Source: Myxococcales bacterium (GTDB lineage: Bacteria; Myxococcota_A; Polyangia; Polyangiales; Ga0077539). From it: a stretch of 64,000 nt of DNA. The notes under the pieces are model-generated. The model did no database searches. It saw nothing but the letters and a program-made list of their open reading frames with translations, and was not told the DNA's origin. The translations under genes were made by a program, and so were the position numbers. Position 1 is the stretch's first letter. The number at the start of each line of letters is the position of its first letter. This document shows positions 61,260 to 64,000 of the stretch, piece by piece. The stretch lies in contig JAEUKI010000047.1 in the NCBI GenBank assembly GCA_016793325.1, positions 1 through 64,000 on the forward strand, in the 5' to 3' direction.

Positions 61260-61913
61260 TCAGTTCCCAGCTCGGCGTCGCAGTTCGACGAGAGTCACGC
61301 CAGTCGCTGCCTCGATTTGCGCTCTCGCGCGGAGCAGCACGGGATTCGCATCGGAATGTGTGCCACCCGGAAGGCACGCGGTGAGCCTCTGCTGCTCGAG
61401 CACCACGAGCGCGTCGAGGACGTCTCGCTCGATCACCCGACGGCGTTCGGCGCGTTGCGCTTCGACCCGTTCGGCGTCGAGCTCGATCGGACTCCAGAAC
61501 GCGCGGTCGAGCGCGAACACCACGCGCACCTCGAAAGAGAGGGCCTCGCTCTCGCTCGCTCGGTCCGAACTCGAGAACCCTCCCGCCATGCTCGAGCTCG
61601 CGCTGAGTCCCCTCCCCACGCGCGCGCTCACCCGAGGGAGCCACGCGGTCGCCCTCGCCCTCGCCGCGACGTCACCGATGGGCCCACGCCCCTGGAGCCC
61701 CGCGCGCGCGATCGCGAGCCGCGTCGCGAAGTCCGCAACCGGCCGCGCGAGCCACGAGGCGCGCTCGTCGCACTGGGGCGATGGCTGCGGCAACTGTTGG
61801 CCGTGCGCGGTCGAAGCTCGCGCGACGAGCGCGATCCACGCAGCGGCGGTGATCGAAGACCGAGTCGTTGAACGCGCGAATGGGCCTGCGCGATGGCCGT
61901 GTTCGTTGGACAT
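61260..61913 (-). CDS. Exported helical protein of unknown function
   Basis: A 217-residue protein. The signal ('AAAWIALVARASTAHGQ') is followed by helices rich in Arg, Ala and Glu, a short beta part ('LSFEVRVVFALDRAFWSP'), and a long helix 'AERRRVIERDVLDALVVLEQ'. The layout 'ARATAWLPRVSARVGRG ... helix pair' recalls short TolC-like exported proteins that I associate with myxobacteria, but no firm family is assigned. It is downstream of the DUF4912 gene on the same strand (63-base gap). Confidence 0.55.
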   Translation of the reverse strand: MSNEHGHRAGPFARSTTRSSITAAAWIALVARASTAHGQQLPQPSPQCDERASWLARPVADFATRLAIARAGLQGRGPIGDVAARARATAWLPRVSARVGRGLSASSSMAGGFSSSDRASESEALSFEVRVVFALDRAFWSPIELDAERVEAQRAERRRVIERDVLDALVVLEQQRLTACLPGGTHSDANPVLLRARAQIEAATGVTLVELRRRAGN

Positions 61914-61976
61914 GGCGTCCCGTATCGCCGCCCCCAGCGCGAGGTTGCCTCCCCCGAGACAACTTTTTGTTGTGGC

Positions 61977-63377
61977 TCAACGCCCCCAGTGCGCGCCGGG
62001 CGACGAGGGCGACGAGGGAAGTCCCGCGAGCCTCCGCGCGATCGAGAGCGAGAGCTCCCACGAGCTTCCCGGCGCAAACGTCCAGTGAATCGTGTCGAAC
62101 TCGGGCTCGTCGCTCGCGCCGCTTCCATCCGTCGCATCGCCCTCGCTCGCGCGCGATGGATCCGCTTCGGACCAGTGCTCGACCGTGCGCTCCTCGCTCG
62201 ACGCGGGGACCTCGGCACTCGCCCCCGGAATCTCTTCGAGCCACGCCCGTCGCTCGGCGACGAACTGCGCGTCTTCGAGCGCCGGCGTCGCGCGCGCTTC
62301 TCGCAGCGCTCCGAGCACGGCCGACGGGCCGACGACCTCGGCGATCTTGCTCACCGACGCGGCGACCACCGTTGATCGCTCGGGCAACACGATGCGGGCG
62401 CGCACGACGGAGCGGGCCTTCGCTGGCGCTCCTCGCGGCGTCGCGATCGGCTCTGCCGTGAGAATCGCCGTGAATCCCGAGTGCCCCGCGACCCCGACGC
62501 TCACCTCGTGCGTCGCGCCGTTGGCCACGCCCCACACGAACCAGTCACCCACGCGCGCAATGGGGCCTTCGAGCCGCTCGACGCGGCGAAGCTCGCCGTC
62601 GCTTCCGCGCACGAGCGACACGACGCGGATCATCAACGTGTTGCGCGACGGCTGCTCGAGCACCGCGCGCTCGATCGTCGCCGCACGAAGCTCCCAGAAC
62701 ACGACGATCGTCGTCGGATCCACGGGCAACGCGCGGAGCTCGTCGACGTCGTAGCCCCACGGAGGCGTCGCGCGCTCGAGCAATCCATCGGGCTCTTTGG
62801 CTTCGCCTTCGCTCACCGTGAGCGTCGGCGTGATGCGCTTTCGCACGAGGGTCGAGCTCGACGCGAGCGAGAGTACCCCGCGCGTCTCTGCGCGGAGCGC
62901 GGCGTCGGCCTTCTCGAGCCCGCGGAGCGCTTCGGCGTCCGTCGGGTTCTTCGCGAGGACGCGCTCGAAGATCGCCTGCGCGTCCGCCGCGCGTCCCTGC
63001 GACAAGAGCATCGTCCCCATCGTGCTCGTGATGAACGCGTCGGGCAGCGCGTCGAGCGCGACCTCGTCGTCCTCGCGCGCGCCGTCGTCCGACGCTTCTT
63101 CGTCATCCGATCGCCGCACGGGCTTCGGGCTCACGAGCACGTTTGGATCGGGCAGCGGCGTCTCTTCGATCGCGTCGACGTCGTCCGCGTCGATCGCCTC
63201 GCCGGCCACAGAGAGCGCGTCTTGGGGCTCGGGCTCGCCGCGCAAGAGCCGCTGCGCGCGGTCCATGAGCGCGCGCACTTCGCTCGCGTCCTTCACGAGC
63301 GTGCTCTTGGCGTCGGGCGCCTTGGAGACGGGCTCGTCGTTGCCCGGTCCTCGGCCTTGATTCTTCTTGCGCACCAT
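61977..63377 (-). CDS. DUF4912 domain protein with TPR-like segment
   Basis: A 466-residue protein with an N-terminal basic and acidic region (1-110, strongly Asp/Glu-rich), a TPR-like helix pair (~118-160: 'LLSQGRAADAQAIFERVLAK'), and a DUF4912 domain (~205-330: 'PPWGYDVDELRALPVDPTTI' then 'VVFWELR'), usually of unknown function. The C-terminus is Ser/Glu-rich. It begins 21 bases after the ribF stop on the same strand, so it is probably co-transcribed with it. No signal peptide is seen. Confidence 0.72.
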   Translation of the reverse strand: MVRKKNQGRGPGNDEPVSKAPDAKSTLVKDASEVRALMDRAQRLLRGEPEPQDALSVAGEAIDADDVDAIEETPLPDPNVLVSPKPVRRSDDEEASDDGAREDDEVALDALPDAFITSTMGTMLLSQGRAADAQAIFERVLAKNPTDAEALRGLEKADAALRAETRGVLSLASSSTLVRKRITPTLTVSEGEAKEPDGLLERATPPWGYDVDELRALPVDPTTIVVFWELRAATIERAVLEQPSRNTLMIRVVSLVRGSDGELRRVERLEGPIARVGDWFVWGVANGATHEVSVGVAGHSGFTAILTAEPIATPRGAPAKARSVVRARIVLPERSTVVAASVSKIAEVVGPSAVLGALREARATPALEDAQFVAERRAWLEEIPGASAEVPASSEERTVEHWSEADPSRASEGDATDGSGASDEPEFDTIHWTFAPGSSWELSLSIARRLAGLPSSPSSPGAHWGR

Positions 63378-63398
63378 GAGTTGCCTTCTCGTATACAG

Positions 63399-64000
63399 CT
63401 ACGCGCCGCGGGTGGCGAGCAGCGAGCGAGCGACGGACACGTCCGCCGCGATCTGCGCGCGGAGCTCGTCGATCCCCGAAAAACGCCGTTCGTCACGGAT
63501 CCTTTGCACGCACGTCACGCGCAAGAGGCGACCGTACAAGTCGATGTCCTGATCGAGCAGGTGGACCTCGATCGAGCGGCCGGCCGCGAAGGTCGGGCGC
63601 ACACCAATATTCATGACACCTGAAAATTCTCTATCTCTTTCGCCTACGATCGACGCCGTCACCGCGTACACGCCGTCGCGCGGGAGCGCTTCGACGTCGG
63701 TGCGGATGTTCGCCGTGGCAAACCCGAGCGTCCGCCCTCGCTGATCGCCCATCACGACGCGGCCGTCGAAGTCGAAGGGCCGCCCGAGCATCGCGCGGAC
63801 TTGATCGAGGGCTCCGTCCGCGAGGGCCTTGCGAATGCGGGACGACGAGATCATCTCGCCGCTCGGGTCGAGCACGGCGCCGAGGACCTCGGTGCGAAAC
63901 CCGAGCTCCTGGCCGAGCGCGCGCAGCGAGGCGCCGTCGCCGGAGCGGTCGCGGCCGAAGTGAAAGTTCTCTCCGACGATCACCACGCGCGCGCGCAGGC
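63399..64000 (-). CDS. ribF: Bifunctional riboflavin kinase/FAD synthetase, 3' part only
   Basis: The C-terminal ~200 residues of RibF; the N-terminal part of the FAD synthetase lobe lies beyond the window edge, so the gene is partial. 'VVIVGENFHFGRDRSG' and 'ISSSRIRKAL' belong to the adenylyltransferase domain. 'GDQRGRTLGFATANI' is the flavokinase motif (the usual FPTAN reads FATAN here), 'MNIGVRPTF' and 'EVHLLDQDIDLYG' complete it. It makes FMN and FAD from riboflavin. It is followed on the minus strand by the DUF4912 gene. Confidence 0.93.
   Translation of the reverse strand, partial: LRARVVIVGENFHFGRDRSGDGASLRALGQELGFRTEVLGAVLDPSGEMISSSRIRKALADGALDQVRAMLGRPFDFDGRVVMGDQRGRTLGFATANIRTDVEALPRDGVYAVTASIVGERDREFSGVMNIGVRPTFAAGRSIEVHLLDQDIDLYGRLLRVTCVQRIRDERRFSGIDELRAQIAADVSVARSLLATRGA

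Noticed and set aside
61959..61973. ACAAC-TTTTT-GTTGT palindrome after the DUF4912 stop
   Set aside because: Only a 5-bp stem with the T-run in the loop and no T-run after it, so not a credible terminator.

Overview
The window is uniformly very GC-rich and dense with genes, with long GC-rich codon shadows in every frame. Its gene content points to a myxobacterium-type Deltaproteobacterium (phylum Myxococcota, probably Polyangia; this is an inference from content, not a phylogeny). Indicators are a DUF2378/TIGR02265 paralogue, eukaryote-type Ser/Thr kinases including one fused to a sigma-54 activator, a pilMNOPQ operon, many FG-GAP, RCC1, PEGA and Cys-rich surface lipoproteins with Asp/Ala-rich linkers, and a MopE-type motif. 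No rRNA, tRNA, CRISPR array, phage or insertion sequence was recognised.

Layout. 0-1.6 kb: a long inverted repeat, a VOC protein and an AraC-type regulator. 1.6-3.8 kb: an ATPase plus a TOPRIM-like partner, a possible two-gene defence module. 3.8-9.7 kb: a Bat-type operon (Gln-rich membrane protein, MoxR, DUF58, VWA/BatA) that reads toward the ATPase pair. 10-12.5 kb: TatA, VOC, universal stress protein and an aspartate-type aminotransferase. 12.7-29.2 kb: a large island of exported and surface proteins. It holds two tandem, translationally coupled pairs (PEGA-like membrane protein + beta-propeller lipoprotein), an exported protein, an ECF sigma factor with a membrane partner and a seven-repeat FG-GAP lipoprotein, then an opposite-strand set with a Cys-repeat lipoprotein and two paralogous exported proteins.

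29.5-35.2 kb: a glycerate kinase/MFS pair, an ABC-2 exporter, two small lipoproteins and the DUF2378 protein. 35.3-40.2 kb: a 1658-residue protein combining Ser/Thr kinase, NTPase, helical repeats, GAF, sigma-54 AAA+ and Fis HTH. 40.6-49.5 kb: DUF3105 lipoprotein, acetyltransferase, amidase, aldo/keto reductase with divergent LysR regulator, lipoprotein, fatty acid desaturase, kinase-FHA protein, small membrane protein and an Rrf2 regulator with an Fe-S type Cys pattern. 49.6-56.4 kb: a LysM-DUF882 peptidase divergent from pilMNOPQ, the type IV pilus alignment and secretin genes. 56.5-64 kb: FG-GAP lipoprotein, a deleted pseudogene, TetR regulator, serine hydrolase, exported helical protein, DUF4912 protein and the 3' part of ribF running off the window.

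The strongest candidates for something undescribed are the ATPase/TOPRIM-like pair, the kinase-to-sigma-54 fusion, and the coupled surface-propeller modules with their nearby ECF unit. All functions are read from motifs and context; no database search was possible.
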